33,585 nucleotides of DNA from Thiocystis violacea (GCF_016583565.1 NZ_NRRF01000051.1:1-33585); one strand, 5' to 3'; positions 1-9,624 are shown, counted from the first letter of the stretch. The notes: a model not told the origin generated them from the sequence alone. Translations and numbers: made by a program.

Positions 1-127
1 CTGCGGCACTGTCCCGACAGACCCACGCCAGCCACTGTCCCGGTGGCGAGGGCTGGGCGCGGAATCGGGCCGCCAGCGCGGCGTAGTGCGCCGCGGTCGT
101 GGTGGAGCCGAGAAGGCGCCCCTGGTT
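1..127. other. Left edge, no assignable gene
   Basis: GC-rich sequence with open frames on the minus strand that run off the left edge. One minus frame (about 120 to 1) gives a plausible protein-like string (…TTTAAHYAALAARFRAQ…), but no start codon or known family can be seen. It could be the tail of a gene lying left of the window or a chance open frame. Confidence 0.3.
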
Positions 128-162
128 TTAGGGGCTGATTTCGAACTCCGAAACGTGAGTTA
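125..162 (+). repeat. Terminal-repeat-like sequence (left copy), Tn3-type candidate
   Basis: This stretch carries GAACTCCGAAACGTGAGTT (143-161), preceded by TTTTAGGGGCTGATTTC. An inverted copy with the same 19-base core and about 85% identity over 34 bases lies at 33411-33448, beside a Tn3-family transposase fragment. The core can also fold into a small hairpin (GAACTC…GAGTTC). It sits 13 bases past the stop of the RND permease gene. It may be a transposon end remnant; a role as a terminator for the efflux operon is possible. Confidence 0.5.
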
Positions 163-174
163 CCGGAAATCGCC

Positions 175-3100
175 TTAGAGATCCCGAGACCGCTCTCCCC
201 GCCTGTCCTTGGCCATCAACACGTAGAGCGACGGCACCACGAAGAGGGTGAAGAGCGTACCGATCGTCATGCCGCCGACCAGCACCAGACCGATGGAGTT
301 TCTGGCCGCGGCGCCCGCGCCCGTGACCAGGACGAGCGGAAAGTGGCCAGCGATGGTGGCCAGACTGGTCATGAGCACCGGACGCAGCCGGATCATCGCC
401 GCCTGGCGCACGGCGTCCAGCTTGCTCGCGCCCTGTTGCTGGAGCTTGTCGGCGAACTCGACGATGAGGATGCCGTTCTTGGCGATCAGCCCCACCAGGG
501 TCACCAGACCGACCTCGGCATAGATGTTCATGGTCGTGGTCCAACCAGCGGTCCAGGAGGGCGTGTTGGGGTCCGGCATCTTCAGAACGGTGAAGATCAG
601 CGCACCGAACATCGCCAGCGGCACCGAGCCCGCCAGGATGACGAGGGGGTCGCGGAACGAATTGAACTGCACGGCCAGCACCAGGTAGATCATCAGGACG
701 GCCAGGGAGAAGGCCGGCAGGAACTTGTTGCCCTCGGTGCGCAGCTGACGCGACTCGCCGGTATAGTCGACGCCATAGCCAGGCGGGAGGACCTCGCGCG
801 CCGCGTCCTCCAGAAAGCTCAGCGCGTCATCGAGGGTTCGCGCGCTCATGCCCGAGAGCTTCACGGCGTTGAGCTGCTGGAAGCGGTTGAGCGACCGGGC
901 CACCACGCTGTGCTCGACGTGCGCGACGGCCGACAAGGGCACCATCTCGCCTGCCGGACCGGTCACGTAGAGGTTGCCAAGCTGGTCGCTGTTGAGACGA
1001 TCGATCCGCTTCAGCAGCGGGATCACCTTGTAGCTGCGACCGTCCATGTTGAAGCGGTTGACGAAGTCGCCGCCGGTGGCGACGGCCAGGTCGGCGCCCA
1101 CCTGCGCCAGGTTGAGTCCCAGCGCGGCGACCTTGTCGCGGTCGAACACCAGGGTCGCCTGGGGCTGATCGAGCTTCACGTCGATGTCCGGCGGGAAATA
1201 GAACAGCCCGCTCTGCTCCGCCCGCTTCTGCAGCTCCTTCGCAAGATCGAGCAGATGCTCTTCGTCGCCGGTCGAGGTGATAACAAACTCCACCGGAAAG
1301 TTGCTGCCGCCCGGCAGTGCCGGAGGGGTGGTCACGAACATCTGGATGCCGGGTATCCGCGAGACCTTCGCCTGCACCTCCGGCAGGATCTGAGACACCG
1401 TCCGGGTGCGCTCGCTCCACGGCTTCACGACCATGCCGCTGAAACCGTCGGCGCCCAGCGTCGCGCCGATCGACGGCGGAAACAGGAGCTGGAAGGTCAG
1501 CTCCGTCTCCGGGACCTGAAGCATGACCTGCTCGGCTGCCGCGGCGTAGACCGCGTTCTGATCCGTGGTGGCGTTGGCGGCCGTATTGATGATGCCGAAG
1601 AGCACGCTCTGATCTTCGCTGGGGGCCAGCTCCTTGGGGGAGAACATGAACATCGGGACGGTGCAGAGGCTCACGACGACCCACACCAGATAGACCGCGG
1701 GCCTGGCGTCGAGCGTGGCTCCAAGCGCGCGCCCGTAGGCCTCGCGCAACTGATCCGAGCGGCGATTGAGCCAGCCGGTCAGGCCGCGCTCCTCGTCTTG
1801 CGCGCTGCGCAGCAGATAGGCGGACATGGTGGGCGACAGGGTGAGCGCGACGATGCCGGAGATGGCCACGGCACCGGCCAGGGAGAAGGCGAACTCGCGA
1901 AACAGCGAGCCGGTCAGGCCGCCCTGCAGACCGATGGGGACATAGACAGCGATGAGGGTCATGGTCATGGCGACGATCGGCGAGACCAGCTCGCGCGCGC
2001 CGAGCAGTGCCGCCTCGCGCGGGGTGCGCCCCTCGCGCAGGTGCCGCTCGACGTTCTCGACCACCACGATGGCATCGTCCACGACCAGACCGACCGACAG
2101 CACGATGGCGAGCAGCGTCAGCAGGTTCAGCGTGAAGCCGAACAGCTGCATCAGAAAGACGCCCCCGATCAGCGACACCGGGATGGCCATCACCGGCACC
2201 AGCACCGAGCGCACCGAGCCGAGGAAGAGGAAGATCACCGCGATCACGATCAGCAGCGTGTCGATCAGGGTGCCGGTCACCTCGTGGATGGCGTTGCTGA
2301 CATAGTCGGAGGCGTCATAGCCGATGCTGGCCTCAAGGCCCGCCGGCATGTCGCGCTGAAGCTCCGCCAGCTCCGCGCGCACCTTGCCGATCACATCGAT
2401 GATGTTGGCGTTGGGCTGCGGGAAGACGCCCGCGAAGACGGCGGTCTGCCCGGAATAGCGCACCAGGGTGTCATAGTCCTCGGCGCCCAGCTCGACATCC
2501 GCGACATCCTCAACGCGCACGATGGTGTCGTCTTTCTGATAGATCACCAGGCGCCGGAAATCCTCGGGGCTGTGCAGATCCGTATTCGCCGCCAGCTTGG
2601 TCTGGACCAGGGCGCCCTTGGTGCTGCCGACCGCGGCCAGGTAGTTGTTGGCGGCCAGCGCCTGGCGCACCTGAGAGGGGCTGATGCCCAGCGCCGCCAT
2701 GCGGTCGGGCTTGAGCCAGATGCGCATCGCGAAGGTACGCGCGCCGAAGATCTCGATGCGCTGAACACCGGCGACCGCGGATAGCCGTGGCTGCACCACC
2801 CGCGTCAGGTAATCCGTGATCTGCTCGGGCGACAGGATGTCCGAGGCAAAGCTGAGGTAGGCGGCGGCAAAGTCCGAGTCGGCCGATTGCACGCTGATGG
2901 CCGGCACCTGCGCCTCCACGGGCAGGTCGTTGCGGACCTGATCGACCTTCGAGGAGATGTCGGCCAGCGCCTTGGTCGAGTCGTAGTTGAGCTTGAGCCG
3001 GGCCGTGATGATGGAGATACCCTGCAGGCTCTTGGACTCGACGTAGTCGATGCCTTCCGCCGCCCCGATGGCGCGCTCCAGGGGCGTTGTGATAAAGCCG

Positions 3101-3282
3101 CGCACCAGCTCCGCGCTGGCACCCACGTAGACGGTCGAGATCTGGACCGACGCGTTCTCGCTCACCGGATACTGGCGCACGCTCAGAGAATTCCAGGCGT
3201 TCAGCCCGGCGATCACGATCAAGAGGTTGACCACGATGGCGAGCACCGGGCGCTGAATGAATAGGTCGGTGAAGCTCTTCAT
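175..3282 (-). CDS. RND efflux permease (HAE-1/AcrB-type)
   Basis: Inner-membrane, proton-driven multidrug export subunit of a tripartite RND pump. At 1035 residues it has the normal length for the AcrB/MexF family. The N-terminus is typical (FIQRPVLAIVVNLLIVIAG), followed by the porter domain, then the TM4 region with the proton-relay aspartate pair (VGLVVDDAIVVVENVERHL, near residue 405). The second half repeats the fold (VGLVTLVGLIAKNGILIVEFA near residue 950). The adaptor gene lies just upstream, 11 bases away on the same strand, so the two form an operon. No outer-membrane TolC-like gene is present here, so a channel encoded elsewhere must be used. Substrate cannot be read from the sequence. 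Confidence 0.95.
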   Translation of the reverse strand: MKSFTDLFIQRPVLAIVVNLLIVIAGLNAWNSLSVRQYPVSENASVQISTVYVGASAELVRGFITTPLERAIGAAEGIDYVESKSLQGISIITARLKLNYDSTKALADISSKVDQVRNDLPVEAQVPAISVQSADSDFAAAYLSFASDILSPEQITDYLTRVVQPRLSAVAGVQRIEIFGARTFAMRIWLKPDRMAALGISPSQVRQALAANNYLAAVGSTKGALVQTKLAANTDLHSPEDFRRLVIYQKDDTIVRVEDVADVELGAEDYDTLVRYSGQTAVFAGVFPQPNANIIDVIGKVRAELAELQRDMPAGLEASIGYDASDYVSNAIHEVTGTLIDTLLIVIAVIFLFLGSVRSVLVPVMAIPVSLIGGVFLMQLFGFTLNLLTLLAIVLSVGLVVDDAIVVVENVERHLREGRTPREAALLGARELVSPIVAMTMTLIAVYVPIGLQGGLTGSLFREFAFSLAGAVAISGIVALTLSPTMSAYLLRSAQDEERGLTGWLNRRSDQLREAYGRALGATLDARPAVYLVWVVVSLCTVPMFMFSPKELAPSEDQSVLFGIINTAANATTDQNAVYAAAAEQVMLQVPETELTFQLLFPPSIGATLGADGFSGMVVKPWSERTRTVSQILPEVQAKVSRIPGIQMFVTTPPALPGGSNFPVEFVITSTGDEEHLLDLAKELQKRAEQSGLFYFPPDIDVKLDQPQATLVFDRDKVAALGLNLAQVGADLAVATGGDFVNRFNMDGRSYKVIPLLKRIDRLNSDQLGNLYVTGPAGEMVPLSAVAHVEHSVVARSLNRFQQLNAVKLSGMSARTLDDALSFLEDAAREVLPPGYGVDYTGESRQLRTEGNKFLPAFSLAVLMIYLVLAVQFNSFRDPLVILAGSVPLAMFGALIFTVLKMPDPNTPSWTAGWTTTMNIYAEVGLVTLVGLIAKNGILIVEFADKLQQQGASKLDAVRQAAMIRLRPVLMTSLATIAGHFPLVLVTGAGAAARNSIGLVLVGGMTIGTLFTLFVVPSLYVLMAKDRRGERSRDL

Positions 3283-3293
3283 GACGGCGCGCC

Positions 3294-4424
3294 TCAGGAA
3301 TCGCTCGGGTGCGGCGCGAGACTGGCCTTGGGCGCCAGACTGTTGTCGATCACGACCTTCATGCCGGAGCGCAGCTTGAAGACGCCGCTGGTGACGACGC
3401 TTTCGCCGGCCTTGAGTCCGTCGACCACATCCACGAAATCGCCGCGCGCCCGGCCGAGCCGGACGAATTGCTGCCTCAGCACTTGTTCGGTCTCGCCGGG
3501 CTTGTCGCTCGTGTGCGGTTCGACCACGAACACCGAATCACCGTAAGGCGCGTAAAGCACGGCGGTCGCCGCGATCGGAAGCACGGATTCCTTGTCCGGA
3601 AGCACCACCTCGACCTTGGCGAACATGCCGGCATAGAGCTTTTCACCGGTATTGGAGATCAGCGCCCGCACGCGCACGCTGCGGGTGCCTGCGTCCACCT
3701 CCGGGCTGACGGCGATGATGGCGCCGGTAAAGGTGTCGCCCGGCGCGACATCGGCGGACAGGCGCACCTTCATGCCCTGACTCAGGCGTCCGACATTCTG
3801 CTGTGGAACCGAGAAATCCACGTGGATCGGGTCCAAGGTCTGCAAGGACACGATCGGATCCCCCTCCCGCAGCACCTGGCCGAGATTGACCAAGCGCAGA
3901 CCCAAGCGGCCGCTGAAGGGGGCGCGAATCGACTTCTTCGCAATGAGCGCGCGGATGTTCCCGACCTGGGCCAAGGTCTCCTTCGCCTTGGCCTCGGCGG
4001 CGTCCACGGTGTCCTGCGAGGCGAGCTTGCGCTGCCCCATCGCCCTGGCCCGGGCGAGGTCCGCCTTGGCCAGTGCCGCGGACGCCTCCGCCGAGGCCAA
4101 CTGGGCATCCTCGCTCGCCTTGTCGAGCTCCAGCAGAACGGCTCCCGCCCTGACCGCGGCGCCGGACTCGAAGCCGATCTGCGTCACCCGCCCCGCAACC
4201 TCGGCGCTGACCGTGACGCCCTGTACCGGCTCCAGGGTGCCAACGGCGGGGATCGACTGCTCCCAGAGCGCCCTGTCGACCGTCATGGCCGTCACCGTCT
4301 CGGGCGGCTGGACCGCGCTCTCGGCGGCCTTGCCCATCGCCGCGAACTGGCCGAGCTTGGCATAGACGATTGCGCCGATCAGGATGGCGACGGCGATGGC
4401 TGTGACGATCAATTTCCGCAGCAT
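3294..4424 (-). CDS. RND periplasmic adaptor (membrane fusion protein)
   Basis: Links the RND permease to an outer-membrane channel. The 376 residues show one N-terminal membrane anchor (about 4-24), a lipoyl/barrel-sandwich half (GRVTQIGFESGAAVRAGAVLLELD, near 80-103), an Ala-rich alpha-helical hairpin (about 105-160), the second lipoyl half (IRAPFSGRLGLRLVNLGQ, near 170), and a beta-barrel and membrane-proximal domain. This order is that of the HlyD/MexE/AcrA family. There is no lipobox cysteine; the anchor is a hydrophobic helix. It is the first gene of the efflux pair. No regulator gene of TetR or LysR type was recognised upstream. Confidence 0.93.
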   Translation of the reverse strand: MLRKLIVTAIAVAILIGAIVYAKLGQFAAMGKAAESAVQPPETVTAMTVDRALWEQSIPAVGTLEPVQGVTVSAEVAGRVTQIGFESGAAVRAGAVLLELDKASEDAQLASAEASAALAKADLARARAMGQRKLASQDTVDAAEAKAKETLAQVGNIRALIAKKSIRAPFSGRLGLRLVNLGQVLREGDPIVSLQTLDPIHVDFSVPQQNVGRLSQGMKVRLSADVAPGDTFTGAIIAVSPEVDAGTRSVRVRALISNTGEKLYAGMFAKVEVVLPDKESVLPIAATAVLYAPYGDSVFVVEPHTSDKPGETEQVLRQQFVRLGRARGDFVDVVDGLKAGESVVTSGVFKLRSGMKVVIDNSLAPKASLAPHPSDS

Positions 4425-5152
4425 GAGACATCCAACCGAGAGAAGGCTTGAGGCGTAAGACCAGCCGAGACTGGCATCCGGAGTCGCGGATACCCCGATT
4501 TTCTGCCGATCGCAGGCGCGATGTCACCTCGATATCGCGTCAGCGCGCTTGCAGTGGCCACCGAAACGGGTGCGCTTGGCGGAGCCGAAGCGTCCCCCGG
4601 TGAATCAGTGGACCGCGTCGAAACCCGCGCTGCCGCCGGCGCGGATGGCCTCGAAGTGGCTGGCGAGCCGCCGCGATAGGGTGTCGGAGCGCTTCTGGTT
4701 CAGGCAGACCGAGGATCGAAGGCACCGCGACGGCCTCCAGGGTGCGGCCAGCGGGGTGACTGGCAAGGCGCACGGCGCCGGCGTGGTGCTGCGACGGAAC
4801 CTGCCTCACGAGAGAATCCGTTGCAACGCAGCCAGGCACCGCGCGGACCCTGCACTGGGGCCGCAGCGGCCATCACCCGACGACTGAGTCAGCAGGCGGC
4901 CTCGATCTCGATGGCGATCAATGCGTTGTGCCAAGCACGGAGCGGTCGATCGCCGGATCCAGGTTCCAAGAAACCCACGCGCGCTGGGTCTCTCTGCGCC
5001 CACGCCGAGAGGCTCTGATCGGAAACGTGCCGTGGGTCGCGGCACCCTCGGCAGCAGGCTGCTCCAAGACCTCAGGGCGCGCGACAGAGGGCGGCTCCTT
5101 CGCGGAATCGAGACCCAGCGTCGAGCCCGTTGAGATCTCGACCTGGCGGTTG
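4425..5152. other. Intergenic, no recognisable gene (728 bp)
   Basis: Between the start of the efflux operon and the end of fccB. Several open frames exist on both strands, but all look like GC-rich chance frames and I recognise no family. No RNA gene or strong terminator hairpin was seen. It may contain decayed DNA. Confidence 0.5.
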
Positions 5153-6448
5153 CTACTCCATCATGTCGTTAATGACATTCTTGAACCAGCTATGGGCATA
5201 GCTCACCTCCCGCTTGCGGATCTCCGGACTCGCTTGAGTGGGTGAGACGCCGCCGGAGCCGGGGATCGACTCGATGGTGTTGGTCTCGGCATTCAGGCGG
5301 TAGACCGCGGCCACGGAGATGCCGAAGTCTTCGCCGACGACGCTGTAGCAGGTGTTGACGAAGGTCGGGTCATCCGGCTCCTTGCCTTGGAAACTGGCGA
5401 CGATGGCGGCGGCGGCCACCTTGGCCTGGGAGTTGGCCGCGTAGGCGGACTTCGGCATGGTGGCGGCGCTGGAGGCGTCGCCAAGCACATAGATGCCTTT
5501 GTGACGGCTGGATTCGAAGGTGCGTTTGTCCACCGGGCACCAGTCGCCGTCCGCCAGATCGGCGGCAAAGGCGATGGCGCCTGCCTTCTGCGGCGGGATG
5601 ATGTTGATCACGTCGCCCTGGAAGTCCTCGACCAAACCGGTCAGGGTGCGGGTGCTCGGGTCAAGGGCTTCCACCGTTCCACCCGCCGCCGCGCCGAGCC
5701 ACTGGATCATGCTGTTGTCGGTGCCGTAGCCATAGAGCTTGGTCCAGCCTTCGATATAGAGGGCCTGCTTGGAGAAGGCGTCCTTCGCGTCGAGGATGGT
5801 GATCTTGGCCCTCGGCTTGTGGTGCTTGCAGTAGAGGGCAATCTGCGAGGCGCGCTCATAGGGGCCGGGCGGGCATTTGAACGGATCGGGCGGGGCGACG
5901 ATGATCACGTGCCCGCCTTCGGGCATGGCCTTGATCTGGTTGTGGAGCAGTTGGGTCTGCGGCCCGGCGTACCAGGCATGGGGAATACTTTGGTTCGCGA
6001 CCTGCTCGTCGTAGCCCTCGATGGCGTCCCACTTGAAGCCGACGCCGGGAGAGACGACGCAGGCGTCGTAGCCGAACGCGCGGCCTCCCGCGGTCTGGAC
6101 CTGTCTTGTCTCCGGGTCGATTCCGACGACCGTATCTTGCAGGACATCAATGCCATAGCCACGCAGACCCTCGTAGCCGAAGGTCAGCGATTGCAGCGTC
6201 CGCTCGCCGCTCAGGACCTCGTTGCTCATGAAGCAGGAGGTGTAGGCCGGCTTGGACTCGATCAGGGTCACGGCGATGCTTGGGTCGAGCTTGCGCAGGT
6301 ACTTGGCCGCGGTACAGCCACCCACGCCGCCGCCGACCACAACCACACGGCGCGACGCCCCCAGCACCAAGGACGGGAAGCCCAGCGTCCCCAGCGCGGC
6401 GGCAGCACCGGCGGCACGGATGAAGGTTCTGCGTTTCAGGTTTGTCAC
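5153..6448 (-). CDS. fccB: Flavocytochrome c sulfide dehydrogenase, flavoprotein subunit (copy 1)
   Basis: Oxidises sulfide in the periplasm, passing electrons from FAD to the dihaem subunit FccA. It starts with a Tat signal (KRRTFIRAAGAAAALG), then an FAD-binding Rossmann motif (VVVVGGGVGG, 35-44). Cys72 (SCFMSNEV) aligns with the FAD-linking cysteine of Allochromatium FCSD. Cys192 (FKCPPGPYER) and Cys367 (NTCYS) match the redox-active disulfide pair. The C-terminus ends in the family-typical HSWFKNVINDM. The start is GTG with a GGAG about 12 bases upstream. It is the last gene of a three-gene operon, 24 bases after fccA. All key residues are present, so activity on sulfide is likely; polysulfide or another sulfur compound remains possible. 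Confidence 0.93.
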   Translation of the reverse strand: MTNLKRRTFIRAAGAAAALGTLGFPSLVLGASRRVVVVGGGVGGCTAAKYLRKLDPSIAVTLIESKPAYTSCFMSNEVLSGERTLQSLTFGYEGLRGYGIDVLQDTVVGIDPETRQVQTAGGRAFGYDACVVSPGVGFKWDAIEGYDEQVANQSIPHAWYAGPQTQLLHNQIKAMPEGGHVIIVAPPDPFKCPPGPYERASQIALYCKHHKPRAKITILDAKDAFSKQALYIEGWTKLYGYGTDNSMIQWLGAAAGGTVEALDPSTRTLTGLVEDFQGDVINIIPPQKAGAIAFAADLADGDWCPVDKRTFESSRHKGIYVLGDASSAATMPKSAYAANSQAKVAAAAIVASFQGKEPDDPTFVNTCYSVVGEDFGISVAAVYRLNAETNTIESIPGSGGVSPTQASPEIRKREVSYAHSWFKNVINDMME

Positions 6449-6472
6449 GATGCTCTGTTCTCCGCCGCCGCG

Positions 6473-7078
6473 CTACTGCTGGCTGCCGTAGTAATTGATC
6501 AGGGCGGGAATGGCCGTGTCTCCCGCCGCCTCGATCGCGGCGTCGACCTTGCGCTGCATCTTGCGCGGCCATTTCCGTTTGCCGTTGAGGAAGTCCTCCA
6601 TGCTGTAGTGCAGATACGGCATCCATTGCCCGGCGAGGGTGCCAGCATCACCGGGACGCCCCCCCTTCTCGTGACACTTCTCGCAGTACTCGTCGTGCAG
6701 TTGAGCCCCCCGCTCGGCAAGGGCCGCGTCATACGTCTGCGGGAACAGGTTTAACCGCTGACTCGCGAAGAACCAGCCCATCTCCTTGAGCTGTTCGTCG
6801 CTGTAGGCCTTGGCGATGCGGTTCATGATGCTGGCGTTGCGCTCGTCCTCGCGGTACGCCTTCATGGCATCCACGAAGACCTCGGGGTCCATGCCGGCGA
6901 TGGCTGGCATCGAGGGTCCAACACTGGAACCATCGGTGCCGTGGCATCCGGCGCAGGTGAAGGCCATGGCCTGGCCGGATGGCCCCGCCGAGACAGCCGC
7001 TGGCAGCACGGCCAGCACAGCGAGAAGGACATGGCGAGCGGACTTGTGCAGGGTTTCGTTGTTGTTCATGTTCTCCAT
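6473..7078 (-). CDS. fccA: Dihaem cytochrome c subunit of flavocytochrome c (copy 1)
   Basis: Electron-accepting subunit for FccB. The 201-residue protein has a signal peptide (about 14-31), then two class I cytochrome c domains with haem motifs CAGCH (Cys42) and CEKCH (Cys132). The pattern of an N-terminal CAGCHGTDG, a PAIAGMD motif (methionine ligand region) and a second motif with AGQWMPYL is that of FccA/cytochrome c553 family proteins. Two starts are possible: ATG 7078, or ATG 7069, which has a better-spaced GGATGGAG. It begins 6 bases after the stop of the upstream nine-haem gene, indicating translational coupling. It lacks the class-specific residues needed to decide its partner, but the adjacent fccB makes the pairing clear. 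Confidence 0.9.
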   Translation of the reverse strand: MENMNNNETLHKSARHVLLAVLAVLPAAVSAGPSGQAMAFTCAGCHGTDGSSVGPSMPAIAGMDPEVFVDAMKAYREDERNASIMNRIAKAYSDEQLKEMGWFFASQRLNLFPQTYDAALAERGAQLHDEYCEKCHEKGGRPGDAGTLAGQWMPYLHYSMEDFLNGKRKWPRKMQRKVDAAIEAAGDTAIPALINYYGSQQ

Positions 7079-7083
7079 CCCCG

Positions 7084-9063
7084 TCAGCTCGGTAAGGTGA
7101 CCAGGCCGAACAGCACCAGCGTGAGCAGGGCCAGGCCCGCCATGATCAGAACAGTGGTGATGAACGAGGCGGCCAGAGAGAGACGCCGCGAGGGACGGTG
7201 GACCAGATGCTTCTCCAGCTCACCGCTCGCGACCAGCCGCTCGTACTCGAGACGGTGGTCGTGCTTGAACTCATCGATGGGGATCACTCCAGTGAAGATC
7301 GCCGTACTCATCGGGAAGCGCTCGGGACGGAAGTGCACGTTGAAAAAGTGCACCGAGTTCAAGAAGATCGCCGCCAAGAGCGCCTCTTCGGCATGCACCA
7401 GATTGGCGATATTGAAGGTCCAGCCCGGCAGGATGAGGGAGGTCTTGTCCGGCATGAAGAGGATGAGCCCGGAAAGACCGATCACCGTGGCACCCCAGAA
7501 GGGCGCCCAATAGTCGAACTTCTGCCAGTAGGTCCAGTGGCCGAACTGAGGGCGCGGACCGCGGCCGAGGAACCACTTGAACATGTCTCTCAGGTCCCGA
7601 AGGTCCTTGAGGTTGGGGACCAAGGATGTGCTGCCGAACCACTCGAACGTCTTACGCTTGCGCCAGATATTGCTGGTCGCGATCGCCAAATGCGCGAAGA
7701 AGATCGTGAGCCAGATGACGGCCGCCGTGCGGTGGATGATGCCCTCCATGCGAATGCCGCCGAGGAATTCCACCACCGCCTTGGCCCAAGCCGTATGCGA
7801 GAACAGCAGGGTCGTGCCCGTCAGGATCAGGGTCATGGTGGCGATGGCGAAGAGGAAGTGGATCCAGCGCCAGACCACGGGGAAGCGGCGGAAGTAGACC
7901 AGGTCGGGCTGGCTCAGGTCCTCGACGAAGCCCTTGCCCTGAATGCGGTCCATCACTTCGCGGTAGAGCCAGAGCAGAACGTGGACCCAGAAGAAGGCCA
8001 TGACGGAGAAGACCAGAATCTCCATGAACACCCGGAAGGCCCATAGGCCCGGATAGTGCTCCCGGTCATGGGCGTCGCCGTGAGGCCAGAAGCTCAGGAA
8101 ATTCTCGTTGGCCTCTGTGTGGCAGTTTCGGCAGTTCTCCAGGCGATTGCTGGCGTGGATCTCCGAGGTCGGATCGTCCTCGCTCTTCACCAAGTGCCCG
8201 CCGTGGCAGTCGTGACACTTGGCGGCATCGGTGTAGCCGAGGCGGTGAACCTGGCCGTGATAGGACTTGAAGTAGGTGCGCTGGGCCTCCTGATGGCAGT
8301 CGCCGCAGTTCTTGGTGATCTGCAGCTTCGCCTTGTCGGTCTCGGGCGAAGCGATCTCGTGCGTGGTGTGGCAATCGGAGCACACCGCCGACTCGCTGTC
8401 CCGCTCCTCCAGCACCGCCTTGCCATGATCGGAGGTGCGGTAGTCCTCCAGCTCCTTCTCGTGACAGCGGCCGCAGATCTCGGGGTTCTTCAGGCGGTGC
8501 TCGGCGCGCTGGATGCTGCCCAGCTCGCCGACATTGTGGCCCTCGTGACAGTCGTAGCAGGTGGCGTTGGTGCGCGACTGGTCCAGCTCGTTGGGCTGAG
8601 CGTGGATCGACTGCATGTAGCTGGCGATCTGCTCGTTGACGACCTTGAGACGCTCATGCTTGCCGTCGGGGTCGTTCTTGTGCTGCTCCCAGGTGTCGCG
8701 GTGGCACTCGATGCAGCCGACGATGACCGCCGGCGCCTTGCGATGGGGGACGCGATCGATGGTGACGTGGCAGCTGGTGCACGTCTGGGAGCCGTGGACG
8801 CTGGCCTCGATCTGCTCGCCATGGACGAAGATCTCGACCGGCGAGCCGTCGTCCCGCACATCGGTCTGATGCTCCTGATCGCCATGACAGGTCAGGCAGC
8901 GTTCATTGGGAATGACCCGCTTGCCGGTCTCCGGATCGAAATGGTCGATCATCAGCCCTTCGTCGGGCTCCGTCATGACTGCGAAGGCGACGGGCACGAC
9001 GATCGTGCAGAGAAGCGCCGCCAAGAGGCTGACGATTCCGATGTTGGCGATGCGGCTTGGCAT
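7084..9063 (-). CDS. Nine-haem cytochrome c fused to membrane cytochrome b (CbcL-like quinone oxidoreductase)
   Basis: Predicted inner-membrane enzyme joining the quinone pool to periplasmic haem carriers. After a signal/anchor helix (about 5-28) there are nine CXXCH motifs, with first cysteines near residues 56, 95, 117, 169, 197, 228, 253, 283 and 311. The C-terminal half (about 345-650) holds a cytochrome b561/FdnI-like membrane domain with conserved histidines (WRWIHFLF, IIHRTAA, FAHLAIA, NLVHAEEALLAA, NSVHFFNVHF) and a final TM helix. This nine-haem plus HydC/FdnI design is known from Geobacter CbcL. The start at ATG 9063 is chosen because GGAGGAG lies 6 bases before it; an upstream ATG at 9090 has no such site. 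It heads the operon with fccA and fccB. Direction of electron flow is not visible. Confidence 0.85.
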   Translation of the reverse strand: MPSRIANIGIVSLLAALLCTIVVPVAFAVMTEPDEGLMIDHFDPETGKRVIPNERCLTCHGDQEHQTDVRDDGSPVEIFVHGEQIEASVHGSQTCTSCHVTIDRVPHRKAPAVIVGCIECHRDTWEQHKNDPDGKHERLKVVNEQIASYMQSIHAQPNELDQSRTNATCYDCHEGHNVGELGSIQRAEHRLKNPEICGRCHEKELEDYRTSDHGKAVLEERDSESAVCSDCHTTHEIASPETDKAKLQITKNCGDCHQEAQRTYFKSYHGQVHRLGYTDAAKCHDCHGGHLVKSEDDPTSEIHASNRLENCRNCHTEANENFLSFWPHGDAHDREHYPGLWAFRVFMEILVFSVMAFFWVHVLLWLYREVMDRIQGKGFVEDLSQPDLVYFRRFPVVWRWIHFLFAIATMTLILTGTTLLFSHTAWAKAVVEFLGGIRMEGIIHRTAAVIWLTIFFAHLAIATSNIWRKRKTFEWFGSTSLVPNLKDLRDLRDMFKWFLGRGPRPQFGHWTYWQKFDYWAPFWGATVIGLSGLILFMPDKTSLILPGWTFNIANLVHAEEALLAAIFLNSVHFFNVHFRPERFPMSTAIFTGVIPIDEFKHDHRLEYERLVASGELEKHLVHRPSRRLSLAASFITTVLIMAGLALLTLVLFGLVTLPS

Positions 9064-9101
9064 CGTGGCTCCTCCGGTTTCCTCGGTCATCTTAAGTATT
9101 T

Positions 9102-9115
9102 TTGTTGCAGATCAA
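9102..9115. promoter_or_regulatory. FNR/CRP-type palindrome upstream of the CbcL-like operon
   Basis: TTGTTGCAGATCAA differs from the TTGAT-N4-ATCAA consensus at one base of one half-site. It lies about 45 bases upstream of the chosen start (9063). A minus-strand AATACT lies 10-15 bases downstream, so the box would overlap the core promoter rather than sit at the usual activator distance. Repression or a different start site are both possible. Confidence 0.4.
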
Positions 9116-9624
9116 GCCAGCGATGCGGATTGCGGAGTTTCGCGACGTGCTCTCCCCGAGGCATCCGACGCGGCGCATCCGGAGCTGGCAGCGCGAAGCG
9201 CAAGCCGCGCTACGCGTGCCGATCGCTGCGCATGCGGGTCAGAGCGTCCGACCGTTGGAGATGCACTCGAAGAACGCGCACCCATGACGGCGGACGGGTC
9301 AAGAGCCACCTTGGATCCCTCATCTCGACAGATCCCCAATCTCGACGGTTTGGGACCGCGGCGCTCAGCGTTCGCTCAACATCGGTTGGGGCGAGCGAAA
9401 AGCGAACCCTGGTCATCAACAGCCGAAGTCTCGGCCTCGCGGAGGGGTTCCGCGCCTAGGTCGGGGAGGTTTTCGAGGGATTCGTCCATCTGGGCGCAAA
9501 CCCCACTGCCCCCACCGCCCCCGCTGATCCCGAGTAACCGCTGGGCCAGGCATTCGCAAAGCCGCGAAACATTCAAAATCAAGGAGTCTCGCGGCTCATT
9601 GCCCCCGCATTCTGCGTGATGGCA
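9116..9624. other. Intergenic, no recognisable gene (about 500 bp)
   Basis: Open frames occur on both strands, including a Gly-rich stretch read on the minus strand near 9510, but none resembles a known protein or has a convincing ribosome site. I see no RNA gene. The stretch separates two FNR-like palindromes. Confidence 0.45.

Noticed and set aside
1..30. IS1182-type terminal repeat at the left edge
   Set aside because: GTCCCGACAGACCC only loosely resembles the repeat at 10084 and 32690; too many mismatches.
343..2784. Long plus-strand open frame (over 800 codons)
   Set aside because: It is antisense to the RND permease, is rich in His/Arg/Gln/Asp as expected from a shadow of GC-rich coding DNA, and resembles no family. 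The same holds for 5387-6754, 8056-9459 and 26599-27909.
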